A stretch of 28,479 nucleotides of DNA, taken from Firmicutes bacterium UBA5766 (GTDB taxonomy: Bacteria > Bacillota > Desulfotomaculia > Desulfotomaculales > Nap2-2B). A model generated the notes under the pieces. It searched no databases, was not told where the DNA came from, and saw nothing but the letters and a program-made list of their open reading frames with translations. A program made the position numbers and the translations under genes. Within the stretch, counting starts at the first letter, position 1; each line of letters starts with the position of its first letter. The stretch covers positions 1-28,479 of the forward strand of contig DIEU01000007.1 in assembly GCA_002418775.1 (NCBI GenBank), written 5' to 3'. Of the stretch, positions 14,791-23,904 are shown piece by piece.

Positions 14791-15867
14791 TCAAAAATGC
14801 CTTTCCTGGAAAAGCTGTTTGCGGTAACGGGCAAGGCCTTCCTTTATTGAACGGGCGCGAGCTTCGCCTATGCCTTCCACTTCATCCAATTCCTGAATAG
14901 TAGCATTGAGGATATTTTTCAATACCCCGAATTCCCTGATCAAGTTTTCTATAACCGGCAAGGGCAGACGGGGAATTTTGCCTAAAATACGGTATCCGCG
15001 CGGGGAAACCATTTGGTCCAGAACGCCCACGTTTCCAGGATACCCAAGTGTGCGTGCAATTAGTGAAAAATCCAGCAGGTCCTCCGCCGGCCAGCTGTTA
15101 ATTATATCCATAATTTGAGCGGGCGTTTTTTCCCCTACGGCAGCGGCGTAGTCCTGAATGATCAGCAGGCTTTCCGGCTCGACATTGCTGACCAGTTCTT
15201 CCATTTGCATGGTAATCAGACGGCCTTCGGCGCCAAGTTCGCTGACATACTTTTCAATTTCACTTACTACACGCAGTACCATGTCAACACGCTGAATATA
15301 CTTTGCCACATCAATAAGCGCCACAGAATCTTCAAACTCCAGGATGCCCAGTTCATTGACAATCTTATCAAGCACAATACGGTATTTTTCAAGTGTTTGA
15401 AGAGCCTGGTTCGCCTTGGTAAGAATTACACCCAGATCGCGTAAAACGTATTTCAGATTCCCTTTATAAATGGTAACTACGTTACGCCGCTGTGATATGG
15501 AGATAACCATAGCGCTTGTTTGCCTGGCAACACGTTCGGCTGTCCGGTGCCTGATTCCGGTTTCAGTGGACGGAATGCTTAAATTTGGAATGAGCTGCGT
15601 ATTTGCCGCCAGAATTCTCTTGGCGTCCGAGCTTAAGATTATAGCCCCGTCCATTTTTGCCAGTTCGTACAGGCTCGCGGGGCTAAAGTCAGCATTAACT
15701 GCAAAACCGCCCTCTGAAATATCCATAATCTCCTGGCCGTCACCCAGAATGATCAGGCCTCCTGTATTGGCTTTTAAAATATTATCCAGACCTTCCCTTA
15801 AAGGTGTTCCCGGCGCTACAGTTCTCAGCATCTTTAAAAGTTTTTCTTCGGACCTGTCTTCTCTCAT
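14791..15867 (-). CDS. disA: Diadenylate cyclase / DNA integrity scanning protein DisA
   Basis: Makes c-di-AMP from two ATP and scans DNA for branched structures. The N-terminal DAC domain (about 10-145) has DGA in AKMDGAIILSSD and RHRTAERVARQTSAMVISIS. A helical linker follows, then a C-terminal helix-hairpin-helix (LDEVEGIGEARARSIKEGL). Length of 358 aa is typical. Start ATG 15867 lies 5 bases after the radA stop, and its ribosome site (GGGGGTG) is inside the end of radA. Last gene of the ctsR operon; its stop is 1 base from that of the convergent MazG-like gene. Confidence 0.97.
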   Translation of the reverse strand: MREDRSEEKLLKMLRTVAPGTPLREGLDNILKANTGGLIILGDGQEIMDISEGGFAVNADFSPASLYELAKMDGAIILSSDAKRILAANTQLIPNLSIPSTETGIRHRTAERVARQTSAMVISISQRRNVVTIYKGNLKYVLRDLGVILTKANQALQTLEKYRIVLDKIVNELGILEFEDSVALIDVAKYIQRVDMVLRVVSEIEKYVSELGAEGRLITMQMEELVSNVEPESLLIIQDYAAAVGEKTPAQIMDIINSWPAEDLLDFSLIARTLGYPGNVGVLDQMVSPRGYRILGKIPRLPLPVIENLIREFGVLKNILNATIQELDEVEGIGEARARSIKEGLARYRKQLFQERHF

Positions 15868-15872
15868 CTAAA

Positions 15873-17225
15873 CTACACCCCCAAGGCCGTTTCCATAGCT
15901 TCAGACATGGTTTCAATACCTAGTATAAGCATACCCGGCTCGTTTATTAAAGACGCGTTGTTTAATGGCGCCAGACACTTTGTGAAGCCCAATTTCACCG
16001 CTTCATTAATCCTTTTGGAAATCCCGCTGACAGGCCTTATTTCACCTGTTAACGCCACCTCTCCAATAGTTACCAAAGAAGGGTCAACCGCCCGATCACG
16101 ATAACTGGAAGCTATCGCCAGAGCAATACCCAAATCCACGGCAGGCTCATCAAGATGTACCCCGCCGACTGCTTTCACATAAATATCATATCCGGCTAAT
16201 GGCAGCCCCGCCCTTTTTTCGAGAACCGCCGCCAGTAAAACCACCCGGTTGTAATCAACTCCTGCTGTCATCCTGCGCGGCGCTCCAAAAGCAGCCGGCG
16301 AGACAAGAGCCTGAATCTCAACAAGCAGCGGCCTTGTTCCTTCCAGCACCGGGACAACGACTGTTCCCGGCAGGGGGGCTTTGTGGTAGTTCATCATAAA
16401 AAAAGCCGACGGGTTATTGACCTCAGCTAAACCGTCCCCGCACATTTCAAAAACACCAATTTCATTTGTCGAACCAAACCTGTTTTTACATGCCCTTAAG
16501 ATACGGTAGAACTGGTGCCGTTCCCCTTCAAAGTAAAGCACAGTGTCAACTATGTGCTCCAGGAGCCTCGGGCCTGCGAGAACACCTTCTTTTGTTACAT
16601 GACCGACTATAAAAATACTTATACCCTTATCTTTGGCAAGCCTCATCAACTGCATCGTACACTCGCGCACCTGGCCGACGCTCCCTGGCGCCGAGCTGAT
16701 TTCACTTTTAAAGACGGTTTGAATTGAATCAACCACCACCAGGGCGGGCGCCAGGTCGATGATGTGCTGTTCAAGCCTGTTTAAGTCTGTTTCAAAAACC
16801 AGGTACAGTTCACATCCGGTCTCCTTCAGCCGCCGCGCACGCATCTGTATCTGCTGGACCGATTCTTCACCCGAGGCATAAAGCACTCGCCGTCCGCTGT
16901 TGCTTACCCGTTCGGCAGCCTGAAGAAGCAAAGTGGATTTGCCGATGCCCGGATCCCCACCAAGTAAAACAACCGAAGCATTGACGATTCCACCTCCTAA
17001 TACCCTGTCAAGCTCTTCTATGCCGGATGAAAACCTTTCTTCCGCTTCCGTCTGAATTTCGGATATAATCACCGGCAAAGCGCCCGGCAAAACAGCCGGA
17101 TTGGCTGCCGCCGGACCCGGTTCCTCTAAAAAAGTATTCCAGGAACTGCAGCCAGGACAGCGGCCCAGCCACCTGCGTGACTGGTATCCGCACTCCTGGC
17201 AATAAAAAGTAGTTTTAACGGCCAT
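15873..17225 (-). CDS. radA: DNA repair protein RadA (Sms)
   Basis: RecA-like branch-migration helicase used in recombinational repair. An N-terminal zinc finger (CQECGYQSRRWLGRCPGC, residues 9-26) is followed by the Walker A motif (GGDPGIGKST), the RadA-specific KNRFGSTNEIG motif, and a C-terminal Lon-like domain (GGVHLDEPAVDLGIALAIASS). Length of 450 aa is normal. ATG with GGGGAG upstream. It follows clpC after 110 AT-rich bases where I see no strong promoter or terminator, so it probably belongs to the ctsR operon. Confidence 0.97.
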   Translation of the reverse strand: MAVKTTFYCQECGYQSRRWLGRCPGCSSWNTFLEEPGPAAANPAVLPGALPVIISEIQTEAEERFSSGIEELDRVLGGGIVNASVVLLGGDPGIGKSTLLLQAAERVSNSGRRVLYASGEESVQQIQMRARRLKETGCELYLVFETDLNRLEQHIIDLAPALVVVDSIQTVFKSEISSAPGSVGQVRECTMQLMRLAKDKGISIFIVGHVTKEGVLAGPRLLEHIVDTVLYFEGERHQFYRILRACKNRFGSTNEIGVFEMCGDGLAEVNNPSAFFMMNYHKAPLPGTVVVPVLEGTRPLLVEIQALVSPAAFGAPRRMTAGVDYNRVVLLAAVLEKRAGLPLAGYDIYVKAVGGVHLDEPAVDLGIALAIASSYRDRAVDPSLVTIGEVALTGEIRPVSGISKRINEAVKLGFTKCLAPLNNASLINEPGMLILGIETMSEAMETALGV

Positions 17226-17335
17226 TACAGGCTCCCCAGTTTAAAACATTTTATTTTATTTTAACTTAACTCTGCGAATTCATCCATAACTTATTGCAGC
17301 CATTGATGCAAATTAATAATTTTTTTAACCATCAG

Positions 17336-19768
17336 TTACCTTAATGGTAAAACCACTATCCGTTCATCCTTTACATCAATGACTACTTTATCGCCGCGTG
17401 AAAATGTACCGCGCAGCAGCTCTTCAGACAGACTGTCCTCAACCTGACGCTGGATGGCCCTCCGCAGCGGCCTTGCGCCGTATGCCTCATCAAAGCCTTC
17501 CCTGGCCAGCCAGTCTTTAGCGGCTTTGGTGACACTGATTTCAACCTCGTTTTCCTTCATGCGTTTGGCAACATCTTCAATCATCAGGCCGACAATCTCT
17601 TTAATGTGTTCAGAGCTGAGGAAATGAAACACGATAAGCTCATCGACTCTGTTTAAAAATTCAGGCCGGAAGGTCCGTTTTAGCTCATCTGTAATTTTAC
17701 CTTTCATTCTTTCATAACCGGCCTGCTGGTCATCCGCAGTATGAAAACCAAGCGTCCCCTCGCGGCGGAGCGTCTGTACACCGACATTTGAAGTCATAAT
17801 AATGACCGTATTTCTGAAGTCGACGACACGCCCTTTGGAATCAGTCAAGCGGCCGTCCTCAAGCACCTGCAGAAGAATATTAAAAACGTCCGGATGGGCT
17901 TTTTCAATTTCATCAAGCAGTAAAACCGAATATGGTTTTCGCCGCACAGATTCAGTAAGCTGACCGCCTTCGTCATACCCCACGTAACCGGGGGGCGCTC
18001 CAATCAGCCTTGATACGGCAAACCTTTCCATATATTCGCTCATATCCAGGCGGACAAGGAGATCTTCGTCACCAAAAAGCGCCTCCGCCAAAGCCCTGGC
18101 AAGTTCAGTCTTGCCAACACCTGTAGGCCCAAGGAAGATGAATGAGCCAATTGGCCGTTTTGGATCTTTTAAGCCAGCCCTAGCCCGGCGGATAGCCCTG
18201 GAAACCGCCTGGACCGCTTCCTCCTGGCCGATAACCCTTTTATGAATCAATTCCTCCAGGTGAAGCAGCCTTTCCGATTCTTCCTGGGCAAGTTTTTTTA
18301 CCGGAACCCCCGTCCAACTGCTCACAATTTGAGAAATATCTTCTTCTCCGACTACCAGTTCCTCGCCGCGTTTTTGTGTCTTCCAGGCCTCCTTCATGGC
18401 CTCTAAATCCTTTTTAGTCTGCTGTTCCTGATCCCGGAGCTGGGCAGCTTTTTCATACTCCTGGTTATTTATAGCCGCTTCTTTTTCTTTGCTCGTTTCT
18501 TCAAGATGTTTTTCCATCTCCTTGATTCCCGGAGGAGCGGTAAAAGCCTGAAGTCTTACCCTTGAGCTGGCTTCGTCAATAAGGTCGATAGCCTTGTCAG
18601 GCAGAAAACGATCGGTAATGTACCGGTCAGACAGACGCGCCGCTGCGTTCAGGGCGTCATCTGTAATACGCACCCGGTGATGGGCCTCGTATTTATCCCT
18701 TAATCCCTTCAAAATTTCTATTGTCTCATCAACAGTCGGCTCGCTTACTTTTATCTGCTGGAACCTGCGCTCCAAAGCAGGATCTCTTTCGATATGTTTC
18801 CGGTATTCGTCAAGGGTGGTTGCGCCAATACACTGCAGCTCACCCCTGGCCAGCGCGGGTTTTAAAATGTTAGCGGCGTCTATTGCGCCTTCCGCCGCTC
18901 CGGCCCCGATAAGCGTGTGCAGTTCGTCGATAAAAACGATAATATTGCCGGCCTTGATTATTTCTTCAACAGCTTTTTTAATGCGTTCTTCAAATTCACC
19001 GCGGTATTTCGTGCCGGCAACCATAGAGGGCAGGTCCAAGGTTACTACACGTTTGTTCAGCAGGATCTCCTGGACATTGCCGCTAACTATACGCTGCGCC
19101 AAACCCTCGGCTATAGCGGTTTTGCCCACCCCGGGCTCGCCGATCAACACAGGGTTATTCTTTGTACGCCTGCTTAAAATTTGAATTACCCGTTCAATCT
19201 CCTTTTCGCGACCCACTACGGGATCAAGCTTATCTTCCTGAGCAAGAACGGTCAAATCCCTGCTGTAACGGTCAAGGGTGGGGGTGTTTGAAGACCCTCC
19301 TTTTCTCGTTTGCGGCTGCCCCTGCGCAGGGCTGCTCCCCAACATCTGAAAGATGCTTTGCCTGACTTTTTCCTGGTCGGCCCCCAAAGAATTAAGCACT
19401 TGCGCGGCAACGCCTTCACCTTCACGGATCAGTCCCAGGAGAAGGTGTTCGGTTCCCACATAATTATGCCCCATCCTGCGGGCTTCATCTACCGCCAGTT
19501 CCAATACCCGTTTGGCCCGGGGCGTCAGCGTCATCTCGTTTGAAGCAGGACCCTGAACGACTTTTTCAACCATTCCCTCAACCATTGTTCTTACCCTGTC
19601 CGCCTCAATTCCTAAAGAGGCCAGAGTACGGGCGGCGACACCTTCACCCTCCCCGATTAATCCCAAGAGCAAGTGTTCAGTGCCGACAAAAGGATAATTA
19701 AGCCTTTTAGCTTCTTCCTGCGCCAAATATAATACTTTTTGAGCACGTTGTGTAAAACGGGCAAACAT
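17336..19768 (-). CDS. clpC: ATP-dependent Clp protease ATPase subunit ClpC
   Basis: Hsp100 unfoldase that feeds ClpP, and degrades CtsR when McsB has marked it. Two N-terminal Clp_N repeats (residues about 3-70 and 78-145) are followed by AAA1 with GEPGVGKTAIAEGLA, a UVR-containing middle region (INNQEYEKAAQLRDQEQQ), AAA2 with LGPTGVGKTELARALAEALFG, and the ClpB-D2-small C-terminal domain. At 810 aa it matches Bacillus ClpC. The start is ATG 19768 (MFARFTQRAQKVL), with GGGGGG 7 bases upstream; the TTG at 19783 is in that ribosome site. It follows mcsB by 20 bases. Confidence 0.97.
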   Translation of the reverse strand: MFARFTQRAQKVLYLAQEEAKRLNYPFVGTEHLLLGLIGEGEGVAARTLASLGIEADRVRTMVEGMVEKVVQGPASNEMTLTPRAKRVLELAVDEARRMGHNYVGTEHLLLGLIREGEGVAAQVLNSLGADQEKVRQSIFQMLGSSPAQGQPQTRKGGSSNTPTLDRYSRDLTVLAQEDKLDPVVGREKEIERVIQILSRRTKNNPVLIGEPGVGKTAIAEGLAQRIVSGNVQEILLNKRVVTLDLPSMVAGTKYRGEFEERIKKAVEEIIKAGNIIVFIDELHTLIGAGAAEGAIDAANILKPALARGELQCIGATTLDEYRKHIERDPALERRFQQIKVSEPTVDETIEILKGLRDKYEAHHRVRITDDALNAAARLSDRYITDRFLPDKAIDLIDEASSRVRLQAFTAPPGIKEMEKHLEETSKEKEAAINNQEYEKAAQLRDQEQQTKKDLEAMKEAWKTQKRGEELVVGEEDISQIVSSWTGVPVKKLAQEESERLLHLEELIHKRVIGQEEAVQAVSRAIRRARAGLKDPKRPIGSFIFLGPTGVGKTELARALAEALFGDEDLLVRLDMSEYMERFAVSRLIGAPPGYVGYDEGGQLTESVRRKPYSVLLLDEIEKAHPDVFNILLQVLEDGRLTDSKGRVVDFRNTVIIMTSNVGVQTLRREGTLGFHTADDQQAGYERMKGKITDELKRTFRPEFLNRVDELIVFHFLSSEHIKEIVGLMIEDVAKRMKENEVEISVTKAAKDWLAREGFDEAYGARPLRRAIQRQVEDSLSEELLRGTFSRGDKVVIDVKDERIVVLPLR

Positions 19769-19788
19769 TTTAAATCCCCCCAATATTC

Positions 19789-20862
19789 TTATGCCTGCTC
19801 TACTTCAGCAAGCTTTTCCCTGATCATTTTCATGCGGTATAAATCACACTCAAAAGGAGTCAGATCCCTGCCGGCTTTTTTAATTAGAAAGGCCGGTTTA
19901 GTCAATACAATAAGCTCACTGACCAAATTGGCCGGGATGTCCTTAATAAAGCCAAAATCAATACCCAGCCTGAAGTCGGATAATAACTGCATTACTTCGT
20001 CAGAAGACATCAGATTGGCATGTTTCAGCAATCCGTAAGCCCTTCCGGAGCGGTCCTCCATCTGTTCGCGACGCTGTTTGAACAAAGCCTCCCTGGCCGC
20101 TCTTTCCTGATTGAGCAGCTGCCTGGCGACAGAAATGAGGTTTGTTATAATATCTTCTTCCGTCTGACCAAGTGTTATTTGATTTGAAAACTGAAAAAGG
20201 TTGCCTGAAGCCTCTGTGCCTTCCCCATACAGGCCGCGAACCGCCAAACCAAGTTTATTAATCGTAAATAAAACACTTTTAATTTGATTGATCTTCACCA
20301 GCCCGGGAAGGTGCAGCATGACTGAAGCCCGTATACCCGTACCCACATTGGTCGGACAGGCGGTCAGATAACCCAGGTGTTCGTCAAAACTGTAATCCAG
20401 GACTGCTTCCAATTCGTTATCAAGCAGGTTAATCAAATTCCACGCTTCATTCAGGTTAAGTCCGGCCATAAGGCACTGCAGCCTTAAATGGTCTTCTTCA
20501 TTAATCATCACGCTTAGAATTTCATCTTTCCTGACAGCAACAGCCTTTTTTTGAAAATCGTCAAGCAGATCAGGGCTGATCAGATGCTTTTCAACTAATA
20601 CCTGCCTTTCCACTGACGGCAAATCCGTCATCCTGATTAATTCAAAATCACCCGTTTTACCAGGCGGTATATTTTTCCTGATGGCATCTCCAACTGAAGA
20701 GATGACCTGATCAGCCTGTTCAAAAGACAACAAATGAGGAAAAGGCAGTTTGGCCAGATTCCTGGCAATTCGGATGCGGCTGCTGATTATTATATCTGAT
20801 TCCTGCCCCTGCCCGTCCATCCAGGGACTGTGGGAGTCTTTTAAACTATGTTTTATGGACAT
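19789..20862 (-). CDS. mcsB: Protein arginine kinase McsB
   Basis: Phosphorylates arginine residues, marking proteins (CtsR first) for ClpCP. The ATP:guanido phosphotransferase fold is evident: SSRIRIARNLAKLPFP near residue 27, the catalytic cysteine loop CPTNVGTGIRASVMLHLP (about 168-185) and RGLYGEGTEASGNLFQFSN. Length of 357 aa is standard. ATG with AAGGAG 8 bases upstream. It lies 5 bases after mcsA. Confidence 0.97.
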   Translation of the reverse strand: MSIKHSLKDSHSPWMDGQGQESDIIISSRIRIARNLAKLPFPHLLSFEQADQVISSVGDAIRKNIPPGKTGDFELIRMTDLPSVERQVLVEKHLISPDLLDDFQKKAVAVRKDEILSVMINEEDHLRLQCLMAGLNLNEAWNLINLLDNELEAVLDYSFDEHLGYLTACPTNVGTGIRASVMLHLPGLVKINQIKSVLFTINKLGLAVRGLYGEGTEASGNLFQFSNQITLGQTEEDIITNLISVARQLLNQERAAREALFKQRREQMEDRSGRAYGLLKHANLMSSDEVMQLLSDFRLGIDFGFIKDIPANLVSELIVLTKPAFLIKKAGRDLTPFECDLYRMKMIREKLAEVEQA

Positions 20863-20867
20863 AAATC

Positions 20868-21395
20868 CTACTCCTTTTTTAAGTCGTTTTCCAGTCCCCT
20901 GATTTCATCCCTCAGCAGGGCTGCCTGCTCAAATTCTTCCCGGCTGATCGCTTCCTTAAGCCTGGTTTTTAAATTGTCAATTTTATTTATAATCCTTACT
21001 TTCCCCCCGGAGCGCTCGGGAACCTTGCCGGTATGACGGGCGGCGCCATGTATTCTTCTAAGCACGGGTTCAAGTCGTCCGCTGAAACTGCTGTAACAGT
21101 CGCCGCAGCCAAGCAGTCCCTGTTTGATAAACATTGATTCCGTAATCCCACAGGACGAGCACTTTGTCTGCCCGGAGATATCTTCCTGCGCCTGAGATGC
21201 CGACGCTCCGAAAAACTCGTTGTTTAAAAGACTGGAAAGAAAGCTGTGCAGGTTCATCTGCGGCATTTGACCAAAGCTTTCCGCCTGCATTTTACGCGCG
21301 CAGTTTTCACATAAACGGATTGTTTTTTTAGTATTATTGATAATTTCCGTTATATGAACTGTAGCGGGACGCTGGTGACAACGTTCGCATTCCAT
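20868..21395 (-). CDS. mcsA: McsA, zinc-binding activator of McsB
   Basis: Activates the McsB kinase and bridges it to CtsR. Two zinc sites are visible: C3/C6 with C29/C32 (MECERCHQRP; LCENCARKM) and CSSCG with CGDC (about residues 79-104). The C-terminus is a UVR motif (LKEAISREEFEQAALLRDEI, 145-164). Length is 175 aa. ATG with AAGGAG 12 bases upstream; 31 bases after ctsR. Confidence 0.95.
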   Translation of the reverse strand: MECERCHQRPATVHITEIINNTKKTIRLCENCARKMQAESFGQMPQMNLHSFLSSLLNNEFFGASASQAQEDISGQTKCSSCGITESMFIKQGLLGCGDCYSSFSGRLEPVLRRIHGAARHTGKVPERSGGKVRIINKIDNLKTRLKEAISREEFEQAALLRDEIRGLENDLKKE

Positions 21396-21426
21396 AATTT
21401 TTAGATACTCCTTTTAAAAATATTTT

Positions 21427-21894
21427 TTATTTGCTGTCCCGCAGGACAGCAAGAATCATAGCTTTTAATACAGACGCCGTAAGCTGATCGCGGCCCGGCA
21501 AATTTGCTTTGAGAGCGTTCCTGCTTACAGCCGCAATCATTAGTCTGGCTTCTCTTTCAGTAATCAGCCCCTCTCCGAGAAGGTATTGAATTATACCCAC
21601 CGCTCTTCTGCCGGACATTCTTTCTCCGATTAAACCATACAGATAGGAAATAGTTTCAATTTCTTTTCCCAGAGGCAGTTTTAATATGCGGACATAACCA
21701 CCCCCACCCCTTTTACTTTCTACAATAAAACCATGATCAACAGTAAAACGGGTGGTTAAAACATAATTAATCTGGGCCGGGACACAGTTGAAAAAAACTG
21801 CCATTTCATTGCGCTGGATCTCAATTGCGCCGCCATGACTCTGGGCCAATAAACTCTTTAGATGTTCTTCAATAGTTTCTGAAATACTTGGCAC
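21427..21894 (-). CDS. ctsR: Transcriptional repressor CtsR
   Basis: Class III heat-shock repressor that controls its own operon. The N-terminal winged HTH has the RGGGGYVRI wing characteristic of the family (about residues 59-67), and the arginine-rich hydrophobic C-terminal domain (ISYLYGLIGERMSGRRAVGIIQYLL) carries the McsA/McsB/ClpC contact region. Length of 155 aa is normal. The start is GTG, preceded by GGGGTGGTGA 6 bases away. First gene of ctsR-mcsA-mcsB-clpC-radA-disA. Confidence 0.96.
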   Translation of the reverse strand: MPSISETIEEHLKSLLAQSHGGAIEIQRNEMAVFFNCVPAQINYVLTTRFTVDHGFIVESKRGGGGYVRILKLPLGKEIETISYLYGLIGERMSGRRAVGIIQYLLGEGLITEREARLMIAAVSRNALKANLPGRDQLTASVLKAMILAVLRDSK

Positions 21895-21938
21895 TATAAT
21901 TCACCACCCCGCAAAGCGCAAACTGTCCTTAATTAGAC

Positions 21939-21955
21939 TTTAACTATCTTTAACT
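21939..21955 (-). promoter_or_regulatory. CtsR operator (heptad direct repeat)
   Basis: On the minus strand AGTTAAA-GAT-AGTTAAA: two identical heptads with a 3-base spacer, the exact architecture of the CtsR box (RGTCAAA-N3-RGTCAAA), with T for C at the fourth base in both halves. It starts 7 bases past the -10, so binding would block initiation. The operator call follows from position and spacing. Confidence 0.8.
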
Positions 21956-21961
21956 ATATAT

Positions 21962-21991
21962 ATTATAACCACTTAACATAGATTATAGCAA
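21962..21991 (-). promoter_or_regulatory. Sigma-A promoter of the ctsR operon
   Basis: Minus strand TTGCTA (21991-21986), an 18-bp spacer, TATAAT (21967-21962). It lies directly before the CtsR box; leader about 60 bases. Confidence 0.75.
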
Positions 21992-22026
21992 GTAAAAAAT
22001 ATCATTAAAATTATTTATCCTTTACA

Positions 22027-22055
22027 TTCCATAATCAGATAGTTCTTGATATAAT
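22027..22055 (+). promoter_or_regulatory. Promoter of the stalk/PKD protein gene, extended -10
   Basis: TTCCAT (22027-22032), a 17-bp spacer, TATAAT (22050-22055) preceded by TGA, giving an extended -10 (TGATATAAT) that can make up for the weak -35. Confidence 0.7.
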
Positions 22056-22067
22056 AGTGAAAACATA

Positions 22068-22081
22068 CCAGCAATTGCTGG
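22068..22081. promoter_or_regulatory. 14-bp perfect palindrome just after the start site
   Basis: CCAGCAATTGCTGG lies 13-26 bases past the -10 of the promoter above and about 38 bases before the start codon. It could be an operator or a 5' hairpin. Confidence 0.4.
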
Positions 22082-22118
22082 AATAGTGTAGAAAAGTAAT
22101 TGGAGTGAAGTAAGGTCA

Positions 22119-23810
22119 GTGAATCAGAAACACATATATTTCTTTCTTATTCTTTTGCTCTGTATAACAATTTGGCAGCGCAGCGCCCTGGCCGGAGCCG
22201 ATTCTTCCCCGGAAATCATCTTAAAAATTGGAGAAGGACAGGCTTTGATAGCCGGGAAAACTTTCCAGCTCACGGCAGCGCCGGTAATTCAAAATGAAAT
22301 TACACTGGTACCCCTGCGGTTTATAGCTGAAGGCTTAAAAGCAGAAGTTATGTGGGAACAGGATACCAAAAAAATATTTATCATTGCCCCCGGCAAAGAA
22401 ATCCAGCTTGAGGCGGGGAAAAATGAAGCGGTGATAAATGGCAATCCCCAACCCCTTGTTTCCCCTCCTGTAATAATCGAGAATTCCTCTTTAGTCCCTT
22501 TGCGTTTTATAAGCGAGGCCTTAGGAGCACACGTGTCCTATCTGCCCCAGACCAAAGAAATTCACATAGTACTTTCCCTAACACTTACGCCACCGCCGCC
22601 ACCGCCCAATCAGCCGCCGGTAGCAAGTTTTAGCTTCGCTAAAACCGTATTCGACCAGGGAGAGACAGTAGAATATATCGATTCAAGCTACGACCCTGAT
22701 GGCGACAAAATAATAGCCTGGGAGTGGACAGGAAAAAAACGCGCCTTTTTCATGCCGGGCGTAAATAGAGTTACTCTGCGGGTCCAGGACAGCCATAAAG
22801 CCTGGAGCGAACCCTTTCATGCAATTATTACCATAACTAATCAAGTGCTCATGGACGAATTAACTTATAATTTTACATATCCCGTTCCCGGGGAATTGTT
22901 GGATATGGCCCAAATTCCGGTTCTTGGCCTGCAGGTTGTTAATCCGGTTAATACAGAGGAGGGCAGTGAAAAAGTTTTTTTAAGCAACAGCCCGGAAATA
23001 ATTACCGGAGACGGGATATTATTTACGGAAAATATTTTGGGACCAGCCCGTATTTGTTACCATCACCTAAATGGAACCACTGCAAATAAATATGTTTATC
23101 TGGTTGCCACGAATAACGGCTCCGAGCCCGAACAGATAATTATCGGTAAACAGGGAACCGGCGGACCAGGCGAAGCCATGTATACAGGAAGGACGGCCGT
23201 TTACCGTTACTTTGCTTCAGGATCCTTGCCCCCTGTAACCATACAACCCGGAGAAAGAAAGATTTTTTACACCAGCGCTCCAATACACGCCGGCCAATGT
23301 ATAGACGGTTTATTTGACATTAAAACAAACCATACTATTCTGTTTTCGGTTGTGGCCGCAGAAAGCCCGGACTTCTTATCAGATTATGAATTGACGGTAT
23401 TGCTTCCGGAGGATGAAGAACATTCCCGCGGCATATTTCCGGTGGGTTCCCGTTTCGTATCTGTAAAACTGGACAAACATGAAAAGTCGCGGCTAATCAT
23501 TGCTGACGGAAAAGATGATCTTGGCAATACTGAAAATGAATATGGAGTGCTTTACGAAATTACCATTGAAGCGAAATATAAGACCGGAGTTATCCTTGTT
23601 GCCCGGGGAGGTGTCTTTGAAGGAGCAGGCAAATGGGACAATCAATTGGTTTACCTGCCGAGCGCCGGTATGCTAAAACCCTCAATAAACGGCGCCCTGA
23701 TTGATGTGCTTCTTCCGGGAGAACGCAAAACCCTGTCCTTCATCCCGCCGTCAGGATCTTTCCTGCCGGTAAACCTGGTTTTTATACCAATCACTACACC
23801 ATCATCATGA
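22119..23810 (+). CDS. Secreted copper-amine-oxidase-N (stalk) / PKD-domain protein
   Basis: Exported protein of 563 aa. Residues about 5-26 are a signal peptide (FFLILLLCITIWQRSALAGA). Residues about 33-152 are a Copper amine oxidase N-terminal-like domain in two half repeats (LVPLRFIAEGLKAEVMW and LVPLRFISEALGAHVSY), which in Clostridia is a cell-surface module without oxidase activity. A proline run (about 157-167) leads to a PKD domain (PPVASFSFAKTVFDQGETVEYIDSSYDPDGD). The last 320 residues have no family I recognise but look beta-rich. The start is GTG, with only a modest AAGG upstream. Single-gene unit with its own promoter. A surface or spore-envelope role is inference. Confidence 0.82.
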   Translation: MNQKHIYFFLILLLCITIWQRSALAGADSSPEIILKIGEGQALIAGKTFQLTAAPVIQNEITLVPLRFIAEGLKAEVMWEQDTKKIFIIAPGKEIQLEAGKNEAVINGNPQPLVSPPVIIENSSLVPLRFISEALGAHVSYLPQTKEIHIVLSLTLTPPPPPPNQPPVASFSFAKTVFDQGETVEYIDSSYDPDGDKIIAWEWTGKKRAFFMPGVNRVTLRVQDSHKAWSEPFHAIITITNQVLMDELTYNFTYPVPGELLDMAQIPVLGLQVVNPVNTEEGSEKVFLSNSPEIITGDGILFTENILGPARICYHHLNGTTANKYVYLVATNNGSEPEQIIIGKQGTGGPGEAMYTGRTAVYRYFASGSLPPVTIQPGERKIFYTSAPIHAGQCIDGLFDIKTNHTILFSVVAAESPDFLSDYELTVLLPEDEEHSRGIFPVGSRFVSVKLDKHEKSRLIIADGKDDLGNTENEYGVLYEITIEAKYKTGVILVARGGVFEGAGKWDNQLVYLPSAGMLKPSINGALIDVLLPGERKTLSFIPPSGSFLPVNLVFIPITTPSS

Positions 23811-23857
23811 AAGAGCGGCACATTCAGGAAATAAAAAGGTTTCTCGCGGAGTATTAA
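23807..23857 (+). pseudogene. 16-codon ORF coupled to the preceding stop; possible gene stump
   Basis: An ATGA overlap joins it to the stop of the stalk/PKD gene. It encodes MKERHIQEIKRFLAEY and stops at the edge of the GC-rich pckA segment. It might be the beginning of a second gene in that operon cut off by the pckA-side insertion, or chance. Confidence 0.25.
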
Positions 23858-23904
23858 GCGAAAGGTAAGGGACCGGCAAAGCGCCAGCCCCTCGGGTCTT
23901 TGTC

